Shown: positions 45,622 to 55,936, numbered from the stretch's first letter. The stretch: DNA of 64,000 nucleotides from Chrysophaeum taylorii (GCA_029834535.1 JAQMWT010000344.1:248001-312000), one strand, 5' to 3'. Notes: a model not told the origin generated them from the sequence alone. Translations and numbers: made by a program.

Positions 45622-48600
45622 ATGGCGGCGGGTGAACCGATGGGGATTTCTATGGACGTCGGGGATCAGCCTACCGACGCTCCCGACGCGGCGGATCCGC
45701 CGGGGAAGCGCTTGAAAGCCACCAGGAGCGAGAGACGCACACATCTGGTTGATGGAGAGTGCGTCTGTTGCGTTGCCAACCTTGAACGACGTTCGGGAGA
45801 GCTGCTCGACCTGGGGCACATCGTGAACATCACGGGAATCGACGGCAGCATTAACTTTTATGTTTGCCCGCGCTCTTGTCCCCCCCCACAAAGCGTGAAG
45901 GTGGTCCGGTGCAAGCTATCCTCGCACGCATCTCGGACGCGCTGACCAAGAACATCAAGACGCGGGTTCGGCCGGGCTACAAGGTGTGCGTCGTTCACGA
46001 CTCTTCGAGCGGTCAATGAGTGGACGAGGGGTTGGGGGTGGTGCAGAAGATGCATTACGACTCCGGGACGGATACTGTGACGCTCACCGTAAAAACGTTG
46101 TCGATAAGACGGTAGTCAATGTTGGCGTTGCAGGTGTTCGCGAGAGCGCAGAGAAGGAGAACAGTGGTCCCTCGGCGCGCATAGAGGCGCGGAGCCGTTC
46201 GCGACTCCCGCTTCAACCTCGTCCAACCGATGTGAAAAGCCCTTTCTCGCTATTGCTTCGGAAGCAGTTAGCACAGAAGGACAAGATCATCAAAACTCAA
46301 GACAGCCAAGGCGGCGCAAGAAGGGCGCGCTACCGCAGCTGAGCGCGTACGGATCCAGGCCCACGCCGAGGCTCTCGATGCCGAGACGTATTTGGCCACG
46401 GCCGAGGCGGGGCGTCTTGAGGCTGAGCGGGATTACGGCGACGAGGTTCGGGATGCCTCGCGTCGGGAGGAGTGACTCCGGGTCCGGAACGAGCGCCAAG
46501 TTGCCGCGAGGGAGAAGCAGTACAAGCGCGATGCTGCGAAGGTGCAGTAATCCATCGGCGAGCTCAACGCGACCAAGGCCCTGTCAAAGGAGGCGGCAGG
46601 ACAGGCTGCAGTGGCGGCCGAAGCGCGAGTGTGGAACCGACTGAAGAAATCGGACCCTCGGGACATGCGACAACTCGAGGACAATACGCCGCCGTCAACC
46701 AGGAGGCGAAACAAATGGAGATCGAGCTCGCGGCTCGCGGCTCGCGGCTGCCGAGGGCCGCGTCCAGGCCAAGGAGGAGGAGATCAAGCGGCTGAAGGAA
46801 CAGGTCACCGAGGGCGAGTGACGTGGAGCTCCCGTCCGAACGCTTCATTCGCGACCTGCTCTCCGAGATGGGCGTCCTTCACGAGACCGCCGTCGCCCTC
46901 GCGCTGGGCTACGATGACGTCGTCGACGCGGCGACGGACGCGGCGCCGCTCGATGGCAAAGATTTCGCTACCACCCACGTTCGCGTCAAACGCAGCGGCG
47001 AGACGGAGAACTGGACCCTCAGCGCGTACGAGATCTCCGACCAGAGCGCGGCTGGCGAGGCCAAGGCGATCGCCAATCGGTTCGGCGACCTGAGTCGAGC
47101 GCTCCAGCTCGTCAGTCAAGTTCACCAGAAGCGCTACGGAGCCGATGTTACGACGATTCTCGAGCTACACCAACCTCCTTCAGAGTCTGCCAGGATAATC
47201 CACAACTCGTCGCGACCGCCGAGTATGAGGCCTTCGACACAGAGATCGCCACATACCCCCAGTTCCTCGAGATCAGGGCTGGGTCGGCGAAGCTGTCCGT
47301 CGACGGCCAGTCCATGATCCGCGATGTTGCGGCTCTAGTCTCCGACTGACACCAATGATCCAGAGACCAAGACCATGCTCGACGCGCTCCGGGCTTGGGG
47401 CCGTGGCAGCTCGTTGGAGGGTGGGGCAGCCTATGCGCTACGTTGGCGATGGGCGGCGGTCAACCAGACGTCGGAGGTCCAGAGGGCCTTCGATGGCACG
47501 CGGCGGAACTCGAGTTTAGCACCTTGAAGTATTACAACGCCGCCTTGTTCAACATGAGCGTCGAAAGTTGCGCCGGTGTCGTCTCGTGCCAACGAGACCA
47601 CATCTTCGACGGCGCCGCCACGAGTTTTTTTGCGGCCAAGCGCCAGCGACGCGTCGCCGACGAGGTCGCTGGTTGAAAAAGACAACGAAGGCTAGAACGT
47701 GTCATCGAGTTGATGGAGGACGTCTCGCCACGCTCAGCGACGACGTTCAAGGAGCGTTGATGCAGGCGGCTCGTCGTGGTCGCAGAACCACAAGGCGCGG
47801 GCTGCCGCGCGCCGGGTGGCGGCGATGGAGCACCATCGCCGTGGCGCCGCCGCGGCCGTCGAGAAGGCAAGATGAACGACTACGCCAAGGCCCTGGAGGC
47901 CATGAAAGTCAAACTTGTCGTCGACGAGCGTGCCCTCTTCGGGAGGGCCCAACTCTCGACGATCAAGACGCGACTCGACGCGGTACTTCAGCAGCTGCGC
48001 GGTCGAACGTCCTTAAGGCGAATATCGAGAGGTAAGTCGTCGGCGTGGGAATGGTCATGGGCAACCTTAAACCCAAGTCCTAAACGTCTTCAAGGACCGA
48101 CGATCGGCCAGTCCGTTTCCAAGGCCAACGTCGAATTCCTCACCGCGCACCTCAAGTACGTCTACGAACACATCAAGACCAACTCCCGCGAGTTGGTCGC
48201 CGAGTGGTTCCGGGCGAGTGCCGACGGCAGCTGCCAGTGTTCGGGACCGCGACGACCCAGCGCGTCGAACTCGACGCGCGGCGGTACGTGAGTGCTGACG
48301 ACCTCAAGATCATGGTTGAGGAGCCGCGCCATCCTAGGAAGCGGACGCGGACAATGAATGGCAGGTCGAAGGTACCGTCGATTGACGTGGCGTTGGTTGG
48401 GTTGTGCGTAAAGGTTCTCTGGGAGTTTTCGGGTCATCCGGGTGCTACTGGATGCCTGACACCATCAAGGTGGTATCCGACGAAAATTCCAAGGACGGTC
48501 GCAAGAAACTCGGGCTGGGTTGGATCTTCGTTTCATATGACGACGGTTTCAGCGAGTGACTCCGCGCAAACCGCCCCACCTTCGACGACTCCAAGCCGGC

Positions 48601-48697
48601 TTCCTGGAGCTTCGTGTCTGAGGACAACGAATACGAAGAGGAGGAGGAGCAGGAGGAGGCGGCGATGGACGTCGATGACAACGACGACTTCGCATAA
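45622..48697 (+). pseudogene. Decayed multi-frame gene of unknown function
   Basis: Protein-like segments follow each other on the plus strand but change frame or meet stops. 45622 onward: MAAGEPMGISMDVGDQPTDA…, ECVCCVANLERRSGELLDLG. ~45914: ILARISDALTKNIKTRVRPG, YKVCVVHDSSSGQ, stop, VDEGLGVVQKMHYDS. ~46295-46550: a coiled-coil stretch (AAERVRIQAHAEALDAETYL), interrupted by TGA and TAA. 46823 onward: MELPSERFIRDLLSEMGVLH. ~47191: NPQLVATAEYEAFDTEIATY. ~47873: NDYAKALEAMKVKLVVDERA. ~48470-48697: acidic C-terminus (GRKKLGLGWIFVSYDDGFSE, stop, LRANRP…MDVDDNDDFA). I recognise no family. It could instead be a multi-exon gene, but in-frame stops inside conserved-looking stretches favour decay. The C-x-x-C word hints at a zinc-binding start. 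Confidence 0.45.
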
Positions 48698-49375
48698 CTC
48701 TGTTCGCTGGCCCCGATGCAGGTCTTCCCCGAGGATGCCTAGCGTTAAGACCGGGCCAATAGAAGAGGCCCCAGAGCGCGAAAGGCGCTGTCTAAACGCC
48801 CGCACGACCCTCATTGGGCCTACAGACATCCCCTATGCGCAGGATGTTATATTTGGATCCGATGGCATCGTGCGGAATAGAGCCATGCAGGCTCATGCCT
48901 CCCCCGAGGTGCCAAATGACCTCACTCCCATGCTGACTCCTAAAATCGGCAGCTACCGACTTCGTTCCAGTATAAAAAATCGGCACCATTTAAGGTCAAC
49001 ATGACGACGGACGAAAAAGCCGGCCGATCCTTGCGGATTTTCGGCAACGGCGCGAGACCCCCGCGTTCCTTATCCGACCCTTACGAAAGCCCCTGACGAA
49101 CTTTCTCAATGTGGCAGCAATGGAGATCGTTCCAAGGCAGATCGGGGTCATTTGGGGTGTAATTCAGGGTGCTTGAAGGTCTACTGCCGGGGGGAGGGGC
49201 GTGCGTGTGGGTGCTTGAAGGTCTTTAGTGCGCTGTGTTCCAGGGTCATTCAAAATCCGGGCCAGTCCTTGGGGATTTTCGCCCCGGCGCGGGACCCCCG
49301 CGTTTCTTATCCAACCCTAGCCCGCTCTCGCTTGCTGCCCCCCTTCCACGCGCGCCTTTAACCTTTGAGTTTAGC
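48698..49375. other. Intergenic with MITE-end-like repeats
   Basis: No gene. Two imperfect direct repeats at about 49018-49082 and 49259-49317 (…ccttg-ggattttcg…gacccccgcgtt-ccttatccgaccct) both end in the reverse complement of the MITE terminus. Between them, gggtgcttgaaggtct occurs twice (49169 and 49209). Confidence 0.5.
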
Positions 49376-49616
49376 TTCAGGGAGCGCCAAGACGCTCACA
49401 GAAACGCCAAAGCCCCCTACGTCTCTCAGCCGCCGGGTCCCTGGCGGCGCCCGGCCGGTTAGGCTAGCGCTTGGCCGTCCCCTGTAATCGGCTTGCGTCG
49501 ACGTCCTTCCTTCCACTCATCCCACTCTCCCTTCCGCTCGACGCTCTCACCCCAGTCAATCTAATAAGCTGCTTCGATCAGGACACGCTCCGCCCTATAG
49601 AGTTTACTCCTAAGCT
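49376..49616 (+). repeat. Direct repeat (~240 bp) flanking a retroelement relic, left copy
   Basis: Begins cagggagcgccaagacgctc and includes ccgccgggtccctggcggcg, gctagcgcttggccgtcccc and, at its 3' end, agtttactcctaa. It matches 50816-51059 at roughly 80-90% by eye, in the same orientation. It could be a pair of LTR-like ends or simply two copies of a dispersed repeat. Confidence 0.7.
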
Positions 49617-49639
49617 ACTAGAATAAGCCCTCTCTCGCC

Positions 49640-50740
49640 TTCAGTGTGGCGCTTGGAGCCGTTTGCTGGCGGACGCCGTGGCCGATGGCCCATTGGCCGC
49701 GCCGGTACAATGCGCGGGCATTGACACATCGGCCGGAGCGCCGTACGGGAAGGTGCAGCGGGTCGTGACGAGACAACGCGAGGCTCTTCGCGTCGAACGC
49801 CTAGAGGCGGACCTTCGTGCTCTCCCAGCGCGTGACGTCCGCAAGGCGTCCTTCCTGTGCGCCGACAAGCTCTCCACCGCGTGGGTGGCTTCATGGCATT
49901 TGCGACATCTGGCATTCTCGAATAGCGACTTTCCGGAAGCCGTTGCCAACTTCTTCGGGCTGCCGTCACCGGCGTGCGTATCGCTGTCGCGGTGTGGCAT
50001 TCTTGGCGACGCCCAGCGGGTTCTCGACCCGTACGGCATCGTCTTGCTCACGGTCAACCGCTTGGTCAACCGCAACGGAGCTCGGTCCTGAATGCACGAC
50101 TCGGTGCTTTACGTGTTGAGTGGTCTTATGCACGAGGGGGGCGTCCGGCACACAGTCGAGCCTTCGGGCTTGTTTTCGAAATGTGTCCCACCCCTCGCCC
50201 GGCGTGTTTCCGTTCCTTCGAGTCCTCGTCGAGGATCTTTCCTGACTTTTCTATGGCGGAGCCACTGGGAATGCCTACTCTGGGTGGTTCCTCCGCCTCG
50301 GCGAGGTCAAAACGATCTTCTTCTGCCCGTCACAGTATCTGACTACTAACGTCGATCGCCGCCGCGATGGCACCCCGAGCCCGGTCGACACGCGGACCAA
50401 CGACTTCCAACACGAATACGTTGCGCACGCGCCGACAGGAAATTTTGCGGGGTCGACCCGCAGCCTTGCGGGGCCCGTTCCGGTACGGCCTCGCAGAGTT
50501 TGGGCCCGTGCTGGGGCTTGTTGTTGGCAATTTCGCGGAGGGTAGTGACAACCTAAATGGCCTTCTCCACCGTGTTGCCCGTCAAACTGGCGTCAACCCT
50601 GGCCTCAAGGAGGGTGCTTCTTCCCTCGCGGCAGCCACGGCGGCTCAGACAACGCGCTTCTACCGGCGTCTCTCCATCACGGCACACCGTGAGCGACCCC
50701 TCTCTCCATCACGGCGCACCGTGAGCGACCCCGTCTCCTC
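49640..50740 (+). pseudogene. Retroelement-derived relic (region downstream of reverse transcriptase), copy 1
   Basis: Frames read FLCADKLSTAWVASWHLRHL, EAVANFFGLPSPACVSLSRC, RVLDPYGIVLLTVNRLVNRN, stop, then HDSVLYVLSGLMHEGGVRHT, then in other frames VDTRTNDFQHEYVAHARR and AEFGPVLGLVVGNFAEGSDN. From memory, this string of motifs (DKLS.AW, LGLPSPAC, VDPYGD, GPV…GLVVGAFGE) follows the reverse transcriptase in many algal and protist non-LTR-type polyproteins. No RT, integrase or endonuclease domain is left here, and frameshifts and a stop break the reading. A related piece lies on the minus strand at 55205-55936. Confidence 0.5.
50669..50732. repeat. 32-bp tandem duplication
   Basis: Adjacent copies 50669-50700 and 50701-50732 of tctctccatcacggc-a/g-caccgtgagcgacccc, with a single mismatch. 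It lies within the retroelement relic. Confidence 0.95.
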
Positions 50741-50815
50741 GTAGCAGGCCTCCAGTATATCGAAGGCGGTACAGCCACCGCCCACCTCCGGCAACGACAT
50801 TACGCACAGGCACAC

Positions 50816-51059
50816 TTCAGGGAGCGCCAAGACGCTCACAGAAACGCCAACGGCCCCTACGTCTCTCGGCCGCCGGGTCCCTGGCGGCGCCCGGACGGTT
50901 GGGCTAGCGCTTGGCCGTCCCCTATAATCGGGTTGCGTCAAAGTCCTTGCTACTACTCACCACAGTTCTCCTTTCCGCTCGACGCTCGGACTCCCGGCAA
51001 TCTAAGCTGCTTTTACTTAACGCACGCTCCGCCCTTAAACCTTTGAGTTTACTCCTAAA
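50816..51059 (+). repeat. Direct repeat (~240 bp), right copy
   Basis: Partner of 49376-49616. Its distal part (caatctaagctgctttt…acctttgagtttactcctaaaa) also matches, on the opposite strand, a module inside satellite units B and D and, on the same strand, 63197-63250. Confidence 0.7.
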
Positions 51060-51716
51060 ACCCTCCAACCCGCATTAATTAAGTTTGGCCCACACCGGCG
51101 AAAAATGTTGTGGAAAAAGCGAGGGAAGTAAAAGGGAGAACAAGGCGGGGTAGTAAGAGACGAAAGGAGACAAGAGACGAAGTGAGCATGAACCACACAG
51201 GCAACACCAGCACGCTTATATCGCAAACCAGCGTCGAGACAATGTAAGCGAAAGCAGGGTGAAGTAAGCCACATAGGCAAGAAGCCCCATCACGTCTGTA
51301 TCGTACTCCTGCAGGTGGCTATACTACTAGTGTTACTTGAAGTAGTCCATGGGTTACCACATAAGCAGGCAGGTGAATGAGCCGTCTTTGATCGGCGCAG
51401 ATTCTTGAGTGCCGACAGGAAGAATCGCAGCAGAGTGGGTGGTACTTGCTGTCAAGGTTGGTTCCAACGGCGGGAGGACTGCGCGGTATTTTGTGGAAAG
51501 CAGAGCACCTATACCTGGTATTGGAGAGAACTTGGTGCAGACAAAACAGTAGTCTCGTTCACACGGTCTTCAAAATGTCCTGGACTCTTGTGAAGTTCAC
51601 TGTCCGGGAACCAATCGCCGTTGTTATAGTCCTCGTGCTGATGGTGGTGTTGATGATCAAGTCGTGGTGGTTGTCCTCAACCGGAGGGGCCACTACGTCT
51701 TTCATCAACGGGGAAG
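51060..51716. other. 3' flank of the PP2C gene; no gene supported
   Basis: Short frames only. A plus-strand frame at 51446-51751 has a hydrophobic run (IAVVIVLVLMVVLMIKSWW), but it overlaps the PP2C 3' end, has no homologue I recognise, and is probably chance. Confidence 0.35.
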
Positions 51717-53177
51717 TTAAGACTTCCGAGGGAGCCAAGGCAAGAGGATGACAGAGCACGTAATGTCATCGCGGTAGCCATCCTCGTGTACTTTCCATTG
51801 CCTGATGGCGCATTTGATGACCTCCATGGCGCAAATCTCGGCCAAGTTAGACTTCTCTTTGAACTTTGGCGAGTGGAGATTGATGGAGATGATTTGGACG
51901 ACGTCTTCCGAGCTCAGAAACTCCCAGATTCCATCGGTTGCCATAATTATGAATGCGTCGTTAGGCTCGAAGACGTACTTTTTCACATCGGGCTCGGCGG
52001 TAACGCCGACTTCCTTGACGCAGTGGTCACCCAATGATCGGGCCATGGCCAGGCCGGGCCAGGTGCAAGTTGCGTCGAGCCAGACCCTCGAGCTAGCTGA
52101 CCATTCAGGTTGGGTTACAAAACCACCAGCGCGCTCTATTCGCTCCTTCTCAGCGGCAGAGTCAGGTTTGTGGTCTACGGTCAGGTCAATCGCCCTGTAG
52201 AGCACGGGTGTCTTGGCATTTGGCGGCGCCGGGCCAGCCGTTCGGCCGACGACGGCGCGGGAGTCACCAACGTTTGCCAAAATGACATGATTAGGCCTCA
52301 GGATCGAGACAACGCATGTGGTACCCGATGTTGAAGCGTCGTGGTTAAATTCCTGCGGAAGGCCAAGTTTCTCGTTGGTGCGGACAAAACAGGCGCGGAT
52401 GTCGGCGAAATCGACGTCCTCGTCGTCTGTAATTGGTAACGAGCTCAGCTGGGAAATGAGGGTTTTCACGACAAAATCAGCCACGTCGTGGCCGCGTTCG
52501 CCATGACCGTCGGCAACAACAAACAGGGCTCGTTGTTCGCCCGACTGGCTGCAGTTGAATGGGTAGCAGACAGCCCCACGATCTTGGTTTTCTTTATACT
52601 TTCCGACGTCTGACTGCCCGTGACATGAGAATGAGCCCGCTATATGGCGCGGCAGCAGGCGCTGTGCGCTCTCTTTCAGCGGCGGATACGGGACATTCTT
52701 GGACGCGTGTGCCCTCTTGAACTCGGGGCTCATCATTGAGACAGTCGTAGCCTGGTCGGTGGTACAACCGACAGCCGCCGAGCTCTGCGACTCCTCACCC
52801 AAAAGCGATTGTTCTGTAGAGAACTCGGCCCCGCGCAATTTTTTAGACAGGTCAGTTGTCGTTCCGGGCTCGGACGAGTCTGCACCGGCAGCCACCCCGC
52901 CACGGCCTTCTGTTGTTTGTGGTTGCTGACTTCGGCTTACCACCTCGGACACCTCGGCCAGTACCTGACTGTCGGACAGGTTGTCGTTCGCGTGCTGTCG
53001 AACTTTTTCTAATACACTACTGTTCACCACGATGCCCGTAGGTAGCTCGCCGAGTTGCTTGAGCAAGGCATGGTTCGACAGCGCAGGATTCGTCTGGAGC
53101 AACCTTCGGGACTTGTGAATCATTTGTTTGCCGGTTGGTACTTCCGTGGAAGCTTGCGTCCCGACAGCCGCACCCAT
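51717..53177 (-). CDS. PP2C-family Ser/Thr protein phosphatase, probably N-myristoylated
   Basis: 486 aa from the ATG at 53177. The upstream open frame starts only at a TTG and runs into the BUD23 gene, so this ATG is preferred. The protein begins MGAAVGTQ, a good N-myristoylation signal, which suggests membrane attachment. Residues ~20-175 are Ser/Gln-rich and poorly ordered. The catalytic domain follows with all PP2C metal-site motifs: ENQDRG; DGHG at 223-226; LANVGDSRAVVG; LTVDHKPD; RIERAGGFV; LAMARSLGDHCVKEVGV; MATDGIWEFLS (Asp 415); and RDDITCSV near the end. It dephosphorylates phospho-Ser/Thr using two Mn/Mg ions. Substrates are unknown. It is divergent from BUD23 with 261 bp between the start codons. 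Confidence 0.93.
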   Translation of the reverse strand: MGAAVGTQASTEVPTGKQMIHKSRRLLQTNPALSNHALLKQLGELPTGIVVNSSVLEKVRQHANDNLSDSQVLAEVSEVVSRSQQPQTTEGRGGVAAGADSSEPGTTTDLSKKLRGAEFSTEQSLLGEESQSSAAVGCTTDQATTVSMMSPEFKRAHASKNVPYPPLKESAQRLLPRHIAGSFSCHGQSDVGKYKENQDRGAVCYPFNCSQSGEQRALFVVADGHGERGHDVADFVVKTLISQLSSLPITDDEDVDFADIRACFVRTNEKLGLPQEFNHDASTSGTTCVVSILRPNHVILANVGDSRAVVGRTAGPAPPNAKTPVLYRAIDLTVDHKPDSAAEKERIERAGGFVTQPEWSASSRVWLDATCTWPGLAMARSLGDHCVKEVGVTAEPDVKKYVFEPNDAFIIMATDGIWEFLSSEDVVQIISINLHSPKFKEKSNLAEICAMEVIKCAIRQWKVHEDGYRDDITCSVILLPWLPRKS

Positions 53178-53438
53178 GTTTTGGGACGCGAGGGCCTGGT
53201 GGCGATATGGACTGCACCGAGAAGGCCCTCGCGACGGCACGGCGCACCGCGTTAGAGAGGCATATCGAAGATCTATAATGAAACTCCCCTTATTCTTCTT
53301 CTGGCTGCGTGACACGACGCTAAGGGCGGGGGGTATGAAGTAAAGTAAATTCGGACAGCATTTTTTCCGCATCATCACAAAAGGGAGAAAAAAAAAGAAC
53401 CCGAAAGAAAAAAAAAAAACTGAGTTGAGAATAAAAGT
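53178..53438. promoter_or_regulatory. Shared divergent promoter region, PP2C / BUD23
   Basis: 261 bp between two opposed start codons. The BUD23 side is A-rich (gaaagaaaaaaaaaaaactg, 53403-53422), with gaataaaagt just upstream of its ATG. I see no TATA box at a fixed position. Both genes must take their promoters and 5' UTRs from this interval. Confidence 0.5.
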
Positions 53439-54512
53439 ATGAGTCGGCCAGAGCTCACGGGGCCGGCAGAGGTGTTTTACGACTCGGTCGAGGCCCGGAA
53501 ATACACGTCGAGTTCGCGAATCATCAATGTCCAGGCTGAGATCGCAAGTCGGTGCATCGAACTCCTGAACTTGGAAAGCGAGAAACGCTTCATTCTCGAC
53601 ATTGGGTGCGGATCGGGACTGAGCGGCGCCGCGCTCGAGGTAGGTTTTGTCGTGCGCGATGACGGGGTGTCTAGGCTGCGGGACACGAATGGGTTGGATG
53701 CGATATCTCGCGCGACATGCTTCGAATTGCAAGCGAGCGCGCGAAAGCTAGCCGCGGTCCAGTCGAGATGGACGACGACGAGGAGGAGGACAGTGAGGAG
53801 GAGGAGGACGACGACGAGGAGGAGGACAGTGAGGAGGAGGAGGAAGACGACGATGACGACGAGGCTGGTATGAAACGGCGGCGCGTCGTCGCGAGCGCGG
53901 AGCTTGTGCAGCACGATATGGGGCTCGGACTACCGTTTCGAGAGGGGATGTTTGACGGTGCGATCTCGGTTTCGGCGTTGCAGTGGTTGTGTTACGACAA
54001 CGCCGCGGATCAGTCCGCGACCCGACGTCTCGCGCGTTTCTTCGGGTCGTTGTATCGGTGCCTCAAGAAGGGTGGCCGCGCTGCGCTCCAATTCTACCCG
54101 CAGGACGAGGCGCAGGCGACGCTCATCGCTTCCGCTGCCTCCAAAGCCGGCTTTGCGGGCGGCATTGTCGTCGACTTTCCCAACTCGTCAAAAGCCAAGA
54201 AGCACTACCTGTGTCTCTCGATGGATCGCGCCTACCGCAAGCCGGCGGCCAAGGAGGAGGATGCCGCTGGAGGCGCGGGCCGGCCCAAGCGCGGCAAGGT
54301 GAACTCGTGCTCTTTGCCGCATCGCGATAATGCCGCAGGATCGCAAGTCGCGAAAAAAAGACCGCGAATGGGTCATCCAAAAGAAAGAGTGCGTGCCCTT
54401 TTTTGAGGGAGGCAAGTCCCAGTCGCTCATTCGCAGGCATCAGCGCCGCCTGGGGCGCGACGTTCGGCCGGACACCAAATTCACTGGTCGCAAGCGCAAA
54501 GACCGTTTCTAG
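53439..54512 (+). CDS. BUD23: 18S rRNA (guanine-N7) methyltransferase, four exons
   Basis: Exons 53439-53639, 53675-54298, 54339-54388 and 54437-54512 (951 nt, 316 aa). Bud23 (WBSCR22), with partner Trm112, methylates N7 of a guanine in 18S rRNA and aids 40S maturation in the nucleus. Visible motifs: SAM-binding FILDIGCGSGLSG (residues 51-63); GHEWVGCDIS (71-80), made complete only by removing intron 1; GLPFREGMFDGAISVSALQW; GFAGGIVVDFPNSSKAKKHY; and the family's basic tail GRDVRPDTKFTGRKRKDRF. The introns are 35, 40 and 48 nt, and each junction was fixed by matching the conserved protein. An acidic low-complexity insert of ~32 residues (DDDEEEDSEEEE…) sits between the SAM-pocket helix and the next strand, where the human protein has a short loop. 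Confidence 0.93.
53640..53674 (+). other. BUD23 intron 1 (35 nt)
   Basis: GTAGGT…TGTCTAG, phase 0. Splicing joins …SGLSGAALE to AAGHEWVGCDIS, the expected methyltransferase order. At 35 nt it is near the lower size limit known for spliceosomal introns. Confidence 0.85.
54299..54338 (+). other. BUD23 intron 2 (40 nt)
   Basis: GTGAACTCG…AATGCCGCAG, phase 0. It joins …GRPKRGK to DRKSRKKDREWV, restoring the conserved C-terminal region. Confidence 0.8.
54389..54436 (+). other. BUD23 intron 3 (48 nt)
   Basis: GTGCGT…TCATTCGCAG, phase 2. It joins …VIQKKE to HQRRLGRDVRPDT. The retained frame would insert residues absent from the family. Confidence 0.85.
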
Positions 54513-55204
54513 GAATAATTAGCGCCATCGCGCTCGCTCGCTACTGCGCGCGATGGATGGGCGTATTTTGCGATGGATGGCCGCGATGTTGCGATGGATG
54601 GGCGTATTTTTCTCCTCGTCGTCGCATGATCGTGTCCGGTGCGCATAGTTCCCTGGGAGCTTTGCCTCTCGCCAGGCGCCGTTTTGCCTGCGCGGCGGCG
54701 GCGGCGGCGGCGGCGGCATTCACGCGTGCTTCGTGCGCGTTCAGGTTGTCTCGCCGCGCTCTTCGTTCTCCTCCTACCGAGCCGTTCTCCTGCTAGACCG
54801 GCAGCGTCTTGGGCCTGCGCGTGCTAAAAGGCGGAGTGCGGTAGTGCGTGCGGGGGGCTTGGGAAGATGTGAGTTGCTGGATAGGACGAAGTACTTGGCG
54901 GGTGTCACCTGGAAGACCGGGGCTTAATTAAATGGCATGGTCATAGCTGAGCCGAGGAGAGGAGGGGCCGCGCGTGTAGGTCGTTTGCGTTCTTCCGCCT
55001 GACGCACGTGCGGCGGAGTGTGACGTCCTACTGGGCGCGGGTAGCCTGGGTTCCAGGGCGTCCGGCGGGAGGCGACGACGTGGCTGAGGGCGGTGAGGGC
55101 AGCGTACCCGAACAAAATGGTAGTGGTAATCCCCCAATCTCGTTAGATGCAGCGAACTTGCACCGCCTAGACCTAGGCGAAGTTGGCACCTGTAGCCACT
55201 TAGT
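54513..55204. other. Intergenic; short repeats, no gene
   Basis: gcgatggatgggcgtatttt-type tandem repeats at about 54548-54610 and a (gcg)n run at 54691-54717. GC-rich and without a supportable frame. Confidence 0.45.
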
Positions 55205-55936
55205 TCACCCAAGGGCTGCGATAGGAGCGGTACAGAATTTGGCCAGTTCATTCAACGCCGCACTAACCTCACCAAACGCACCAAGGACGAGCGAGGCCAG
55301 CGACGGTGCCGTTGCTGCGTAGTTGCTGCTCGACGGAGGACACTGGGTGGGGGCGCGGCGCCAGGCGGGGAGATGGTGGCGTCGCGTGTTGAATGTAGGC
55401 GTTGTGGCCTTACGCTGTAGGCCGATCGACAGGGGAAGGTCGAAAACGGTGAAGGGCTTTGGGGGTATAGAACGTGCTCCAGGCGAGAGCGTCTTGGCTT
55501 GGTAGCGATACATGCTATCGAGCTTGACGAGGATATCAGGCATGACGTGGCGTTGGGGGATGTTGCCTTGATACCGGCCGGACGTAGAGGCGCGACCAGA
55601 AAGAAATGGAGCGACGAACGCAAAGATACCAAAGACTTCGGCTTTACAGGGCAGGGACTTATTGCTGGCCTCGCGGTGGAAGGTGAGGATGCGGACGAGT
55701 AAGTCGTCATACCAGGCGGTCCGTGCGCGGTTGAGGAGGGAAGTAATTTTGTGGAGGATGTTGCCGCGAGCGTTGAAAACGGCTTCGGTGCCGAGAATGC
55801 GGGAACCCACCAGAGAAGGATAGCCAAAGTATTGGGCGCACATCTCGGCCCAGCACCGGTTGGGAAGTGAGGAGCTGGGCCACGCGCTGATGAAGGTGGT
55901 GGAAAAGCGATGTCCCATGCCGCAACCCGACAACAA
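55205..55936 (-). pseudogene. Retroelement-derived relic (region downstream of reverse transcriptase), copy 2
   Basis: A minus-strand frame, no longer preceded by any RT, reads GHRFSTTFISAWPSSSLPNR, AQYFGYPSLVGSRILG, KAEVFGIFAFVAPFLSG, HVMPDILVKLDSMYRYQAK, then LGAFGEVSAALNELAKFC. The order (…LP…F, LG.PS, CEVFG.F, PD…L.ELK, GAFGE.S…L) is that of the relic at 49640-50740, but strongly diverged. It is probably a dead fragment in the upstream region of RPT5, although its frame is still open for 243 codons. Confidence 0.45.

Noticed and set aside
45622-48697. TGA recoded as Trp in the decayed gene.
   Set aside because: The same stretch has a TAA and frameshifts, and neighbouring intact genes end at TGA.
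53640-53740. Possible long N-terminal extension of the PP2C protein into the BUD23 gene (minus frame from 53732).
   Set aside because: It begins at TTG, crosses the divergent neighbour's coding exons and has no conserved content; the MGAAVG start at 53177 is better.
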